64,000 nt of DNA from Pardosa pseudoannulata (GCA_032207245.1 CM063503.1:109994850-110058849), one strand, 5' to 3'; positions 41,456 to 54,049 are shown, numbered from the stretch's first letter. The notes: a model not told the origin generated them from the letters alone. Made by a program: numbers and translations.

Positions 41456-44400
41456 CACGTCTTTATAAATTTACTATGCAGTAAAACAATCAGTTAAAAT
41501 AATTGTTTTCTTACATATCTGATTTATAAAACTTTTCATTTATTTTTAGTCTATTATTCTGTTACAAAAATAATGCGAATTAATGTACTTTAAGAAAATT
41601 CTGAAAAACATTCAAAATCTTTTTTTGAGATATTTTTTTCAGTAAATTAAAACATGAGACATTATTTTAATTGTACCTAATAATTAGTTCGTATAAAGAT
41701 TAAAAGAAGTCGCTCATTTGACCTTAAAATTGATTTAAATTGCTAAGCCATTTTCCAAATATATGCACTTACCTAAAATTAAAGAAGCACATGAATCTTT
41801 TCTCATTAATATTTATGTAACTTAACGTTACTTAAAATCAAATCCAATTAATAGGACAAGGAATCAAAAATCATGAGGAGGCAAAAAATAGTTATTTTCA
41901 TAAAAGAAGATGTAAACAAAACAATTAGTACTTGATAATAGATACTTGACAAATTGTAACAAAATTCAATTAGACTAGCCGTATATATCAAAAACAATTA
42001 TTTTCTTTATTAATTTCAACCAGTGATCCTTTGTTTTGTTATTTTTTTAGTGAGTAAATATAGTAATTTATTTTAAGAATTGGTTAAGCTTTCAAAGATA
42101 TTACATTAGACAAATATTTCATTGGATAGGGAAATTATTTGACATTGCACACAAATGTTTAATTATCCATTTTTTATAATACCACATTAGATAAAAGCTA
42201 TGAAATTATGTTCTTATTATTTCATTAAATATATGTGCATCTCACTTTTACCTTTAAAAAGAGTTATAAAACAGTAAAATATAAACATATGAAATAAATA
42301 ATTATGAATAATTAAACAACGAAAAAATATATGCATTTTATACCAATATTGATCTGTTTAAGTCTCAGAAATATAACATGAAAAATTCAGAGATGTTTAT
42401 TATTGTTATTATTATTATTATTATTATTATGAGCAACAGGAAATTACTTTTTGTTGTAACCATGTTTTTGTTTCAAGATTATAGCAAATCGCGTTAATTT
42501 GAGCGTATACCATAGTCTGAAAACTACTAAATTGGACGATTTTTCAATTTTAAGGAATTATGTCAGAATCTATAACTATTAGTGTACTCACGTACATAAC
42601 CATCTAAATAAAAATAAATTTGCTAAATAGAAATTTGATTAGATCATTTTGAATTTATTAGTAACTTAATATAAATAGTGTAACTTAATTTGATCATGAA
42701 TAATTCAACATACAAATAATAAAAAAAATTAAAATTTCCAGAAATAAATAGGATGTTTGAAATAATGGTTGGAACATAGTCAAGCACTAGAATTTGCTTT
42801 TGGTTGTAATTTATAATGATTTAGAAATAAGAAAGTAATAATTATTATTTAAAAAATTAAATAGAGTATGGAATTTAAAATACAATTGGATTATAGTGTT
42901 CTATGTTTTGTTTGCAGATTAAACGGTATATGAAATAGTTAAAATAGCAGAAAGCGTTTAAGACTTATCATATAGTAAACTTAGAAATGTTCTCAGGAAT
43001 ATTCGATATAAATCGAAAAGAAAACAAAATGAAAGATAAAATAAATCTTACAAGCATATATAAAAATCACATCCAAAATTTCACCTTGTTGTAACTCGAT
43101 TCTTTGTAAATGGTCACTCCCTTTTATCATATCACCAATATTCAGCTGAAGTTATCACGAGTTTATTTTTATTTTATCTCATCCTTTATCTAAGAAAGAA
43201 TTTACCTTTCCTTATTTATATATATTATTTCTCCCTGATTCCCTATTTCAGACATGGTTTTTCAATATACTGGTTCCAAAGGGTTTCACCGTTACGGCGA
43301 AATATAATTTAACTTGGTGAAATACTAAAACTGAAACTGTAATGTTTGAAATAAAGGAAAGTGAAAAAGTCAAATATATTATTTGAAGCGATGGTTTGAG
43401 GAAAACATTTTTTACGTTTAAATAACCTAAGTTTATATTTTAGAATACACATTTGAACATGTTCCTTCCAATAAAAAAAGTAATATTCGAGAGAAAAGTA
43501 GATTACCAAAATAAATACTTTCTCCTTTTTTGATGAAAAATTCAATATTGTTAAGTTTCTGTAAGTTTGGATCTTAAAAAATTCATACTAAAAATTTGTG
43601 AGTACGAGTAAACATTTTGAATGGATATCAATTTTGAAATAAATTCAACTTAATATAAAAGATTGATATTTCAAATAATGTATTACACAATTCAATATAC
43701 AATAAGGAAAAAATATTTTACAGACATTTTTTGGCTAAAAAGAAATTATAACAGCTACATTAAATTTATACGTATGTTTCTGCGTGATAAACTCTTATTC
43801 AGGATTTACGATGCTAAAAACATTTTTAAGTATATTTGTAAGTTACGCATGAAACAGTATGACATGAATACAATAGTTTATTTTAAACATTGTTGTCTAT
43901 CTGTTTTCGTATTACATAGTATTATTTTTTTTTCATATGTATTTAAAATAATCATTTTCTAATACATATAGCATTGCATTGCTAGCTTTCAAATACTATG
44001 CTTTGTTAAATATCACTCTAATTCTTAAAAAAATGGAAAGCATACTTTGTTGATTATATTAATTGTTTTTTATGGGTACTTTATATTGTAGTATTTGTGT
44101 CAAATTGTGTAATTTCAGCTATTTTAATACAGAATATTTTGCATTACAATTTATTTAGAGAAATAAGCGTTCTGCTCTAAAATATTACTGAATTATTTAA
44201 ATTTCATTTCTTATAAAAAATACAAATTTAAATAGATATTATAAATTTTTTAACTGATTTTAGAAATTGACTTCAAAATTTTTGCCTAATATTTGATAGG
44301 AATTTATTACTGAATTTTGTCTAGACATATGGTGTTTTGTATTTTCTAAAACAGAATTCTCAAACAAAAAATTAATCCATAGAATATCAGATTTTTTGTG

Positions 44401-45211
44401 ACATTTATTTACTCTTCATCAATTTTCCCAAGGACAATAACTTATAGTTAGATAGCTAGAGAATGAAAATTAATTTGCTATTTCCCAAATGTATAACTAC
44501 ACTGAATTTCAAATAGCTCTTGTATATTGCGTAAGTATAAATGCCGGAAATTAATCATTAATCAGTTTTCAATTTTATCTTTTAATTTATAAATTGTCTG
44601 GCTATAGATATATTTTACATATTTTTATATTTAAACTTTAATAGATTTGTATTTATTTCGGAGATCCCCTTAAAATCGGTTTATCGTCTTTTCATTAAAT
44701 AGGATTATTCTTGCCTCTTTTTCTAAAAAGACTGAATATATTATCAAAATTACAAATCAAATATATAATGATTATTTGTTGTTAGATTTGTGCAAATATT
44801 AGATCACGTTTTACAAATTTTCATGCTAAAATATGCTACAGTTTCCCAGTGTTTTAGATAATACTTAATTATAAAGTTTACATTAGAAGTAAAAAAAAAT
44901 AATTATAAATATCTGATTCGAATGTCGATACCTTAAACAAAATGAAAATAAAATCTCAATTTCATCACATTTAATATATTCAGTATATCTATATATACAT
45001 TAGACAAGGATAGCGAGGAATTCCTATATTATTACCGAAATCGTGAGATATTAATCTGTCTAGCTGCATAACATGTTATGATACAGCTTCCAACATCAGT
45101 AATAAACTAACAGATAGAAATTCTGTTCAGCATAGATAGCCGTCAAAGAGCTTCCAAGATAATTTAGCCACTGAATACAAATCGAAGAGGAAATATTCGT
45201 AGCCAACTCAC
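41456..45211. other. Start of the long intron after the last recognised glutamate receptor exon
   Basis: The donor at 45,211 opens an intron running toward lower coordinates. No acceptor followed by receptor-like coding sequence was recognised. An (ATT)n run lies at 42,396. The open frames at 43,309-43,545 (-) and 43,663-43,962 (+) carry no motif. Confidence 0.6.
42396..42430. repeat. (ATT)n microsatellite
   Basis: A trinucleotide run of about 35 bp. Confidence 0.95.
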
Positions 45212-45463
45212 CATTATCTGAGTCGTAAAGGTAAATTATCGTTTTCCATTTGTAATAATTGATGACGTCCACAATAGCCTTCAGATATCGCGGTCGAAGG
45301 TTGACCCCCACATGCGAAGGCCTGTCGCTACTTGTTTGCTGGGGGAAGGCAGGACTCACCAGCGGCATTTGGAACATATTTGAGTAGGCAGCAAATGTAT
45401 CGTAGGAAGGGTCACTGGTAGGGGCAATTAAAGTGAAAATACCTCGTTCCATTTGCGAGCATA
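45212..45463 (-). CDS. Ionotropic glutamate receptor, next internal exon (amino-terminal domain)
   Basis: This 252-bp exon is 83 codons plus split codons. Joined to the upstream exon, the split codon becomes CTA (Leu), giving IGQT-L-CSQMERGIFTLIAP. The peptide continues with SPAFPQQTSSDRPSHVG and then LRPRYLKAIVDVINYYKWK and YLYDSDN. That matches the AMPA-receptor pattern CSQ...G-V-x-A-I-x-G, TPSFP, LRP...Y-KW...Y-I-YD. The acceptor is AATTTAG (45,470-45,464) and the donor is G|GTGAGT (intron from 45,211); the phases agree with the upstream exon. Local G+C is visibly higher than in the flanks. The residues after the donor read through intron and should not be included. The resemblance is closer to AMPA (GluA/GluRI) than to NMDA receptors, but I cannot exclude a kainate-like arthropod clade. 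Confidence 0.92.
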
Positions 45464-46390
45464 CTAAATTAAAAACAAACACATAAGATTAGTAAATATG
45501 CAAAATATTTCTAGATTTTACATTTTACAAGATTAGATATGAAAATTCAATTTAAGTGTAAAAAATATACATACAACGCAATACAAAAAGAGCGAATTGT
45601 AATCAAACTCTATTCTCATATTCCCTCTTATTCTATATATAAAGTTATTATAGGCGTAGAGACAACATGAGAGATTTGCAGTATGCTTTAATTAACCTGT
45701 ACACTTGAGGTTTACATTTTGTTTTTATATTGTGTCTTTAAGTGAAATTGTCACTACAGAGTTTTAGTTTACTTAAGCAGGACCATGAGAAAGAAAATTT
45801 CTCAGCGTCTTTGCCTCTCGATTTGCATTGTTGTACCTCACCGCACATTACGTCGTATCTGTAAATGGCTAAAAGCCAAATTTAATAGTGGTACTTAATT
45901 TCTTAATGCTGATCAAGTTTATAGCTTAATAAAGGATTTTTACCCTTGCCGCTGACTGTTTATGCTCTCAATACATAGATTTAATGAAGTAAATATTTTT
46001 CTTTTTTTTCTCATACAGACATACAGACACAAAATAGACGCTGGCTATGTTTAGATTATATTATTTAGGAGTTAGCGAAATAAGCAAATCTTCGGCCAAT
46101 ATTGACACAAATATTTACTCAATAGTAATCGATACATTTGTTACACATTTTCTTTTAATAATTCAAGTAATTATTTAATATTAAATTTAATAATTTAAAG
46201 TAATTGCAGTTTGACTAAACAGTTTTACATTGCATTAATTTACAAATTGTTTATGTTTACTCTTTAAGCTTAATTTTAAATTTTACTTATTATAACTAAA
46301 AGCGTTATTTTACATTCTGTGTAGTTAAATGAAATCATACAAAAAAAAAACAATGATTCAGAATAGAAATAAAATAAACATCCTACTTAC
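45464..46390 (-). other. Phase-1 intron of the glutamate receptor gene (927 bp)
   Basis: The intron is bounded by GTAAGT at 46,390 and a T-rich acceptor ending AG at 45,464. It is A+T-rich with no conserved element recognised. It is short compared with the apparently very long intron that follows the next exon. Confidence 0.88.
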
Positions 46391-46543
46391 GTGTTTGTCC
46401 AATTTTATACGAATCATCGCTATCTAAGACTTCAACAACAGGTTCCACCTTAAAACGTGCCTGAGAATCATTATTGTTGTGGACTGCTATTGCATAATTA
46501 AAGGCAGTTTGCATTTCCTCTGAGCCAGGGGTGAAAATAGCAC
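46391..46543 (-). CDS. Ionotropic glutamate receptor, internal exon (start of amino-terminal domain)
   Basis: This 153-bp exon encodes 50 complete codons with one split codon at each end. The peptide begins AIFTPGSEEMQTAFNYAIAV and ends DSDDSYKIGQT, matching the first beta strand and helix of the LIVBP-like amino-terminal domain of AMPA/kainate-type receptors (pattern G-x-I/L-F ... AF-x-YA). Read on the minus strand, the acceptor is a T-rich tract ending TTTTTAG at 46,550-46,544 and the donor is GTAAGT at 46,390-46,385. Both introns are phase 1. The first partial codon supplies GT, so a preceding G would give the Gly expected before AIF. The protein would be a postsynaptic ligand-gated cation channel subunit, and this domain acts in subunit assembly. 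The reading frame is intact with no stops. The domain assignment is firm; the subclass is inferred. Confidence 0.9.
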
Positions 46544-47961
46544 CTAAAAAATAATTCATTGTATATATTTCATATACCTGGAATGATTTTTAGCTAATGT
46601 AATACTTAACCACTCCACAAAAAAATATATTTTGCTAAATAAAAATATAAATATTTTCTGATCTCATAATATCCTATCCCTTATTAATAAGATAATAAAC
46701 ATTTTAACTCATCAGAATATTTTGATATCCGAATAATTCCTGTCAAATATATATTGACGAATATCTTAAAGTTAATATAGACAGCACAAAGTAAAACAAA
46801 CATAGAAATTAATTAACTCTGAATATTACACTGTGTCCTTGGTAGTTACCAGCTGTCATTTAAACATCCTAGGATGCCTTTTATAAAAAAAGGAAAAACT
46901 ACGCTATTAGAGATTTACTTTTTATCCTGTGCAAACAAAAGGATTTAAAGTAAATCTTTATAATAGATAAAGCTATTTGGGATATTTTTCAGTCGATGGA
47001 CCTGCCGAAAATGTAAATTTATATTCTAAGCTCGGAGAATCATAATACGTAAAACCAGATGACAAAGCCATAAATTATAGCAGATGCTCGAAAATTTGGT
47101 AAAATATTTATAGAATTGCCATTACTGCGCTGAAAATGAAAACTCTTTTTGTAAAAAAGTAAAAATACTTCAAACTCGTTTTAGCTATCCCTAAATAAGG
47201 AAGCTGTGTATTTATGGGTTAAATAGCAGAACTTGACCAAAATAACGAAATATATTTCTCCTTAAAAATATACAGGTACAGTTTAAAGTTTCTAATCAGG
47301 AGAAATTTTGCAACTGGATGATGATTTTTTACCTCATTAAGTTTTTTTGCTGGTGTTCCTGTCGTATTCTGGAATTTAAACTGCTCCAGGTGCAATTTTT
47401 TAATAATTTAATCAGAATTTATAGACATCATTTATTAAAATAATCCTCATAAAACTGAGTATATTTTGTACAATGTTAAGTATTTTGTCATGTTACACAG
47501 AACAGAATACAGAAAAATCCCCGAGAGTTAAAATGTTAATAGTTTAACAATTTTAAATTTTTGCTTTATATAAGTTTTAGTTAAGATAGGGAAAATTTTG
47601 TATCGTGTTATCTTTCTATATAAACTCTAATCATGAAGTAAAATTATAAAGTTATTTAGTTGATACATAATGTATTAGGGTATTTTAAAGTTTAAAGGCT
47701 GAGTTTCATTGAAAATATTTTCTGTTTTAATTAAAATTTCTTCCTTTTGTGTACTATTACTATTCTACAAAAAAAGGGAACTGTTGTGACGTTTATTTCC
47801 TTAAGAGTACATAAAGTAAATCAATTTTCATGACGGCATTAATAAAACAAAATTTTAAATTGGTACCTTGAATATTTTAATGATTTTATAGATTTTAGGT
47901 TCTTTTTTTAACAAATAGAAACTTTAAAATATTATAATACTTTTTCCTTCAATTCTATGAT
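46544..47961. other. Sequence upstream of the receptor exons, probably intron
   Basis: A+T-rich, no exon recognised. It directly precedes the phase-1 acceptor at 46,544 on the minus strand. Confidence 0.6.
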
Positions 47962-47967
47962 TTAAAA

Positions 47968-48428
47968 CTCTAAGCCACTTTTGGATATAAGATAAAAATG
48001 TTAATATTTTAAAAGAATTTATATAATTTACAAAATAAGTCGATACTTGAAATTAGCAATAACTAACTTATTTGATTTATTAACAACCAAATATATACAA
48101 AAACTGTCAAATTTTATTGTTTTTCATTTTATGTGAATGTAAAAATGTTTAAACATATCCAACATTAAAATACATAGTACACACTTCTACACAAGAATAA
48201 ACCCCTTTAAATAATTTTGTGTAGAAATCTTATTATAAAGAAAATTTATATAATGGTTTAAAATTCAGATTTAAATTTAAATTAATATTCAACCACGTTA
48301 TAGTTTTCTTACAACACCTGAAGCTGATTTTGAAATACAAAACAATTAAAATGGTTACTGTATTATTTAAAACAATAAGCTTGACAGAGTACCATATCCC
48401 AATGATTGCTACATTTTGTGGAAGTGTC
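47968..48428 (+). repeat. Left flank shared by both piggyBac MITE copies (copy 2)
   Basis: This is the counterpart of 10,610-11,071. Just to its left lies TTAA (47,962-47,965). The whole composite, 47,966-49,000, is therefore bracketed by TTAA and TCAA. Copy 1 has no TTAA at the equivalent left border. This asymmetry suggests that the composite arrived here by transposition from a copy-1-like donor. Confidence 0.8.
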
Positions 48429-48432
48429 TTAA

Positions 48433-49000
48433 TCCCTTCCCGGTATGATTTAATAATGAAAAACTGTGCATGAAATAACCATTTAATTTTTATTTAAAAA
48501 ACTTGTTTCATTTTACAATTCTTACATATTCTTAATTAAAATCCACTTTTTACATAGTGTTAAATAATATCAGAAACAGTAAAATTAAGGAAATATCAAA
48601 GCAAAACATTAATAAGGTATACAGATAATAGTCTTCAAGCTAGTGGTACTTTTCAAAACAAAGTGCAAAGGAATTCTTAATTGTTTACACCGCCAAGTAG
48701 TCTCACGTTTAATTTGATTCTTGTAACACACACGGCATTTTAGTAGGTTTTCTTTTATTTTGACTCATTAATTTGGCAATGACTTGTACCAAGAAATTCT
48801 AAGTAAACAATATGCAATAGTGACTTGTGATTTTCACAAGTGATAAAAGTGTTGCCAAATTCAGTACACTAGAAATTTTAATCTAAATTAATTATCATAT
48901 TTAACAGTAACTTTAATCGCATGTCGAGTGTAGCTCGTCATTGTGCGGCATGGAATGAAAAACTAATGACGAGCTAGAATCGTCATTTTACTGGAAGGGG
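48433..49000. mobile_element. piggyBac-type MITE, copy 2 (568 bp)
   Basis: This is nearly identical to the copy at 11,076-11,644 and in the same orientation. The left target site TTAA (48,429-48,432) is kept. The right one is TCAA (49,001-49,004), one substitution away. Both termini carry one substitution (TCCCTTCCCGGTA on the left, TACTGGAAGGGG on the right). The subterminal hairpins are preserved with a few mismatches. The homology with copy 1 continues about 465 bp to the left of the MITE but stops exactly at its right end. Confidence 0.83.
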
Positions 49001-49004
49001 TCAA

Positions 49005-50363
49005 CATCTTTGACCAAGTAGTATGGTTTTATTATTATATACACACTAGAAATAAAGATAAGGATTTTCGTTTTTTAATCACACAGATAAAGTTCTTAAA
49101 AAATTCTATACTACATATTTTGATGTATAAAACTCTGTAATACTATTTAATATTTAAGACAGACAAATAAAATAATAAATTATAACTATATCATATTGAC
49201 AGTAGTAATGCTTTATTTAGTGTAAGAGTTTGACTTGTAATCCTTATTATTTTTTCTTCTATGTAAGGTGCGTAAAAAATTGTCGGAATTCCAATTTTAT
49301 TATAGACATTTTTTATGTTAATGAAATACAAGCATAAGTTTTCCACTGATCATGAAAAAAGTACCGTGCTTAGCTCTAATTATATTTTCCAATTCCTGAA
49401 GAAAATGCATTTCTTTTATTTATTAAACAGAAAAAAGTACATCATACCCATTAAAATAATGATTTCAAAGTAGTTATAGATATTAAGTTTTTTTAGGTAA
49501 TTTTTAAAGTGTAATAAATGTGAAATTTTTATATTAAGTTGATTTTTCCTCATAAATGAAATCCTAGTCATTAGAAAGTGCATTACTATTACCATTATTC
49601 CAATTTTTAAAATCACACATTTATCTCAAATACTAAAACATTAAGTGGAAAAACTACGCAATATTTTTGTATAAAGGAGAAAACGTAAATCCACCTTACA
49701 AAACTGTGTGCACATGTTTAACAATCTGATCTGTACTGAATTACAACAGCCATGTTTTAGAAGCACTTTGAACGCAACTAAGGAAAGCTGAATTTACTAC
49801 TATAGTTTTAATATTTTGGAAGACATAATGCGATAATAAAAAATGAAAGGAAAATCACTGGATTAGTCTACCTAAATAAACTTTCAAATGACGTACAATT
49901 ATATATATTTCAAATAATTAGAATGTGTAGACAAAACTGTGAAGTGGTTAAAAAGAATAGAACACGGATGAATAGTAAATTTCTCACATTACATAAACCT
50001 ACTGTATTTTCAATAGCTACTTAAATAATTTGGAGTTAACTGAAGCGAAATTGCACTACTATTGTATCTATAACAATGGAATTTATTATGTTCCATAAAA
50101 AATTATTTTTAACTGCCTGAATAAACTATAAATGTATAAGATTTCTTAAACTTGAGACATCCACTAGCAGGTACCTGCCATGAATTCTATCATCAATTGC
50201 ATATGAGTTTATAAATATACAGATTCCTGAAGTTCGTTTTGACTTATAGATGTTTGTCCTTTTTACATTTTCTATTCAAGAGGGGTATACATATAAAATA
50301 TATATGAAATAACATACACTTGTTATTAAAAGTTATTTAAGTTGTATACTAATTAAATCTTAC
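49005..50363. other. A+T-rich sequence between MITE copy 2 and the candidate 5' exon
   Basis: No gene recognised. The frame at 49,416-49,616 (-) is low-complexity hydrophobic. Confidence 0.6.
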
Positions 50364-50690
50364 AATTAAGGTAAAAGTAGCTAAAAAGTCTAAAATAAAA
50401 ATGCATTTTTTCCTTGTTGTCAAGTGCTTTGGACGAACAAACGGCATCAGCCAGATGCATGCCACAGTAATTAAGGTGAAGAGGTGCGATTTTCGATTTA
50501 CGAGCTCCCCTAGGTTGAAAGAACAGCTTTGCTCAAGTAGGTCTTCGTAATTTAGAAGCAGGGAAAAGGACAGAAGACCCCCAAGCTTGGCATGCCACTC
50601 TTGAGGTAACGACTGAAAACTTAGAGAACATTGCGACCATGAGCATCTTTTAGGTGCCCCAGTCAACATTAAGAAACATAGCTGACGTCA
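50364..50690 (-). other. Candidate 5' exon / 5' UTR on the minus strand
   Basis: This stretch is clearly richer in G+C than its surroundings, and the change ends at a good donor, ATT|GTAAGA (intron from 50,363). One frame is open from 50,669. From an ATG at 50,447 it reads MPFVRPKHLTTRKKCIFILD and then FLATFTLI, a basic N-terminus followed by a hydrophobic run, like a signal peptide; it exits in phase 0. A second ATG at 50,406 reads MHFYFRLFSYFYLN and exits in phase 1, which would fit the glutamate receptor exon at 46,543 but would give Cys instead of Gly at the junction. It lies on the right strand and side to be an upstream exon of that gene. Homology is not recognised, so this stays a hypothesis. 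Confidence 0.3.
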
Positions 50691-50701
50691 TACTGCATAC
50701 C

Positions 50702-51082
50702 TGGAAGGTGTTTTCACTCCGGTTAAGAAATCACTCCCGGTAAAGATTACTTAGTGACGTCAAACCTCCACACCAGTTGAGATAATTCTTCTAATCCACT
50801 TCACCGGGCGGCATTTTAAACTTCAGCACGTGGCTGTTATGTAGATAGATTAGCATGTGAAGACTGTATTAAAGCCGCCGGGAAATGCAAGCCTAGATGC
50901 TCTTTCGTGGCCGCCCTGTAAGGGATGTCCGTTCTGTAAACCGTTTTATTTGTAGGTGGCAAGTTGCTACCAAGTAGTATACAGTTCTTAATGTTTCTTC
51001 TATAGTAATCTTATTTTTAATAAACGAGTCAGCCTCTGGCATTTCGAGTGTTTTTCTTCGAGAGAACTTCACATCTACTGCA
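50702..51082 (+). mobile_element. Candidate solo LTR (381 bp)
   Basis: The segment starts TG and ends CA and is flanked by TACC on both sides (50,698-50,701 and 51,083-51,086), as expected for a 4-bp gypsy-type target duplication. An AATAAA signal lies at about 51,019, followed within 65 bp by the right end, which suits an R-U5 layout on the plus strand. G+C content is higher than in the surroundings. The match between the flanks is longer than the duplication needs: 13 bp, 50,691-50,703 and 51,076-51,088. An alternative reading is therefore a non-LTR insertion with a 13-bp duplication, or a promoter/UTR island. No internal retrotransposon body is seen. Confidence 0.4.
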
Positions 51083-52197
51083 TACCTGCTACTGATATGG
51101 CGTAGTATTCTTACAATAGCTGATCTAATTACATATTAAGGATACGAAAGGACTTAAAGTTGTGCGCGTGCGAGTATATATATATTTCTTTTAGAAATAA
51201 ATTACCATTTAATATAATTAAATGTAACTTGCATCGCTATCAAATTTTATTTGATTTATCAAATATTTATTGCACACTAGTAAAAAATAAAACAACAACA
51301 ACCCGAAAATAAATATATTTTTGTATTAAAATAACTTAAAATTGGTTTCGTTTTCCTCTAATGCTTTCACTGTGAAACGTTTATCGGAGATGATATATCC
51401 CATCGGTTAAAAAAAAAGTCTCTTTAATGGTAAATATCAGCTTGTATAGGATGAGTTTCATATTTCAGATGAAGCTACAATTGTAACAGTAATCATAATA
51501 TTTAACATTTTAAAATAAATTACATACTTTGGTATAATAACTCTCGTTACTGTGGTGTAATCGCACAAAGAAAGAAAAAACTCCACTCCTTTGATTTATT
51601 TCTCTTTCGTGATAACTTCTTCCTCTTTTAACTTTAAGAGTCACGCGCATTAATTTCTGATATTCATGTCGGAAATCATTTAGATCCCAAAGAAGTTGTA
51701 ATTTTTCTATTCCCCATCATTGAAGTGCATTTAAAACATTTCTATTCATTTAAGTGCTACAGGCGCGTTTCTTTGATGTCGGTACTTAGGCATCATTAGA
51801 TGTTTGAAGATGCATTTTTAAAAACATCAAACTGAAAAGTCTGCTTTCATTAATTCTACAGCAGAATGTGGCAGAGAAATTCAGCTGTAAGAAACTAGGG
51901 AGATCACGTACACTTATAAATAATAAATCTTTATAAAAGTTTGATTATGACGTCCTAACGATTACAGCAGATAATTTAAATATATTTTGAAATTAAAAGA
52001 CAAGAAAAAAGTTTTGTATAAACTTATGCTGAACAAATAAATAAGTTATTAATGGGATTCTTGAGATACTTTAATTATATTTTGCATCTGTTGGGTAATG
52101 TAATAGAACTTTTCAGCTATAATTTATGTTAGACGTACTTTTATTTTTTACATTTTTATCTAGTTATATATTTTAGATCCTTAGTAATTTTAGAAAC

Positions 52198-52343
<146 letters not shown>

Positions 52344-53067
52344 TCCTACTCATATAAATGTAATCAATTTTACAATAAAAATAAATAATGGTCTGTAAAG
52401 TTATACTTAACAGTTTATAATCTCTGCAATTTTATTATAAGGTTTGTTTCCATAATTGCTTTAGTGGTGTTAAATGTTTACTTAAAACAAGTCAGTAATT
52501 ACTCTTTTTTCTGCCTTGAAACAAGTTTAATTATCTGTATAACTAATGAAAGAAGTTATTACTTTCAAAGCTGGTTTATCTTTCTTCCTCCGTGAAAGAA
52601 AAACAATTCGCTCTAAACAAGTAAATAAGGAAAATAAGTAACCATTTCTAGAAACTCTATTATTCATAAAACACAAAATATTTACTCTAATCTTGGGTAT
52701 GGGCCAAAAGATTTCTAACGATGCCAAATTTCTATAATGATGTATTAAATTCCTATAGTGCATTTATAATATCTTAAACAAAATAAATCTCTACTGTTTT
52801 AAGTCTAAAACAACAAATTATCTAAGCAGGCTCGATATAATATGCAGAATATATATGAATAGAAAAAGAATAACAAATTATCCTTTTAAGTTGATACTTT
52901 GATGCATTGATGAGAACAATGTATAAATTTTCCAATACATACATCATTAAATGATTATAGATATAATAGACAAATAATGGAAAATCTTGTAATAACAATT
53001 CTTAAATGATATTGAACATATGATGTCAAACCTCTATTTGCATCATAAGCATAAACACTTCCAGTTG

Positions 53068-53070
<3 letters not shown>

Positions 53071-53101
<31 letters not shown>
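53071..53101. repeat. (AT)n microsatellite
   Basis: An AT run of about 30 bp. Confidence 0.95.
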
Positions 53102-53102
<1 letters not shown>

Positions 53103-54049
53103 CTGATTTTAGACTAAAGATAAATGCATTTTATAAAATTTTCATGTAATATATCCGCCAATTCTTGTAGTGATTTAGAAGGAGAAAAGCACCCTTCACA
53201 TATTGTTGTTGACATACCCATAAATCTTCAGTCGTGTTAAAGTAATGATCAGAACCCCAAGACATGTCATTTTATGCAGTCTTTCGCACATACTATATTG
53301 AGCAGGTGTTTATCGAATGCTGTAGCTTTCCCTGCCGTGAGTTGTCCTCGATGACTGATGGAATTATGCTTCATCTCTATTGATTGTTGACCCTTTCTAA
53401 TTGGGTAAACATTCATTATATCTTCTGTTTTCCTGTAATGGAATAATTTAACCGGTGTATAACCTTGCATCAAATACATTCTAGTTGTGTGCTATTCAGT
53501 CAGAGATGTTGTAATTCGTAACACATCTGATACAATTGATTTCTATTGTGTGTACCCTTTTTTAAGACAATTAACCCAACAGCGCTAAATAATTGGGTTT
53601 TTTCTGAAGAAAGCAATTGGGGAAAAAATTCATAAAAGAAGTCAATTGCCCACCATACAATTTTTCAAGCTACTATAAAAGTAGGTATGAAAATGAATAA
53701 TGTTCTATCCGATTTTGAAGGAAGTTCAATATAATATGTATTACAAAAGAGCATTTTAAATTTTATGTAAATTTTTATATTTTATGGTACCAAAATCGTA
53801 ATATACCATAACAGATGGTAAACTTCATAACAATGTTCTTTAAAGCAACATTGTATATACTTTTTTCTAAACAGTCATAAATCGCCTGAAAAAGGGAAAG
53901 CCATTATATTAAAATTGTGTGTATCCCAGCATAAATGAATTCCTCGACAAACAGACTAGTTAGAATGAGTATTGATCATAAAATACCAAAAATAATATTT
54001 TAGATCATAAGTGATTTCTAATACTAGATTTGGAATTAACTGTAGGGAT

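Noticed and set aside
43663..43962. 99-codon plus-strand gene
   Set aside because: Composition is dominated by Ile, Phe, Tyr and Lys from A+T-rich codons. No motif or splice context.
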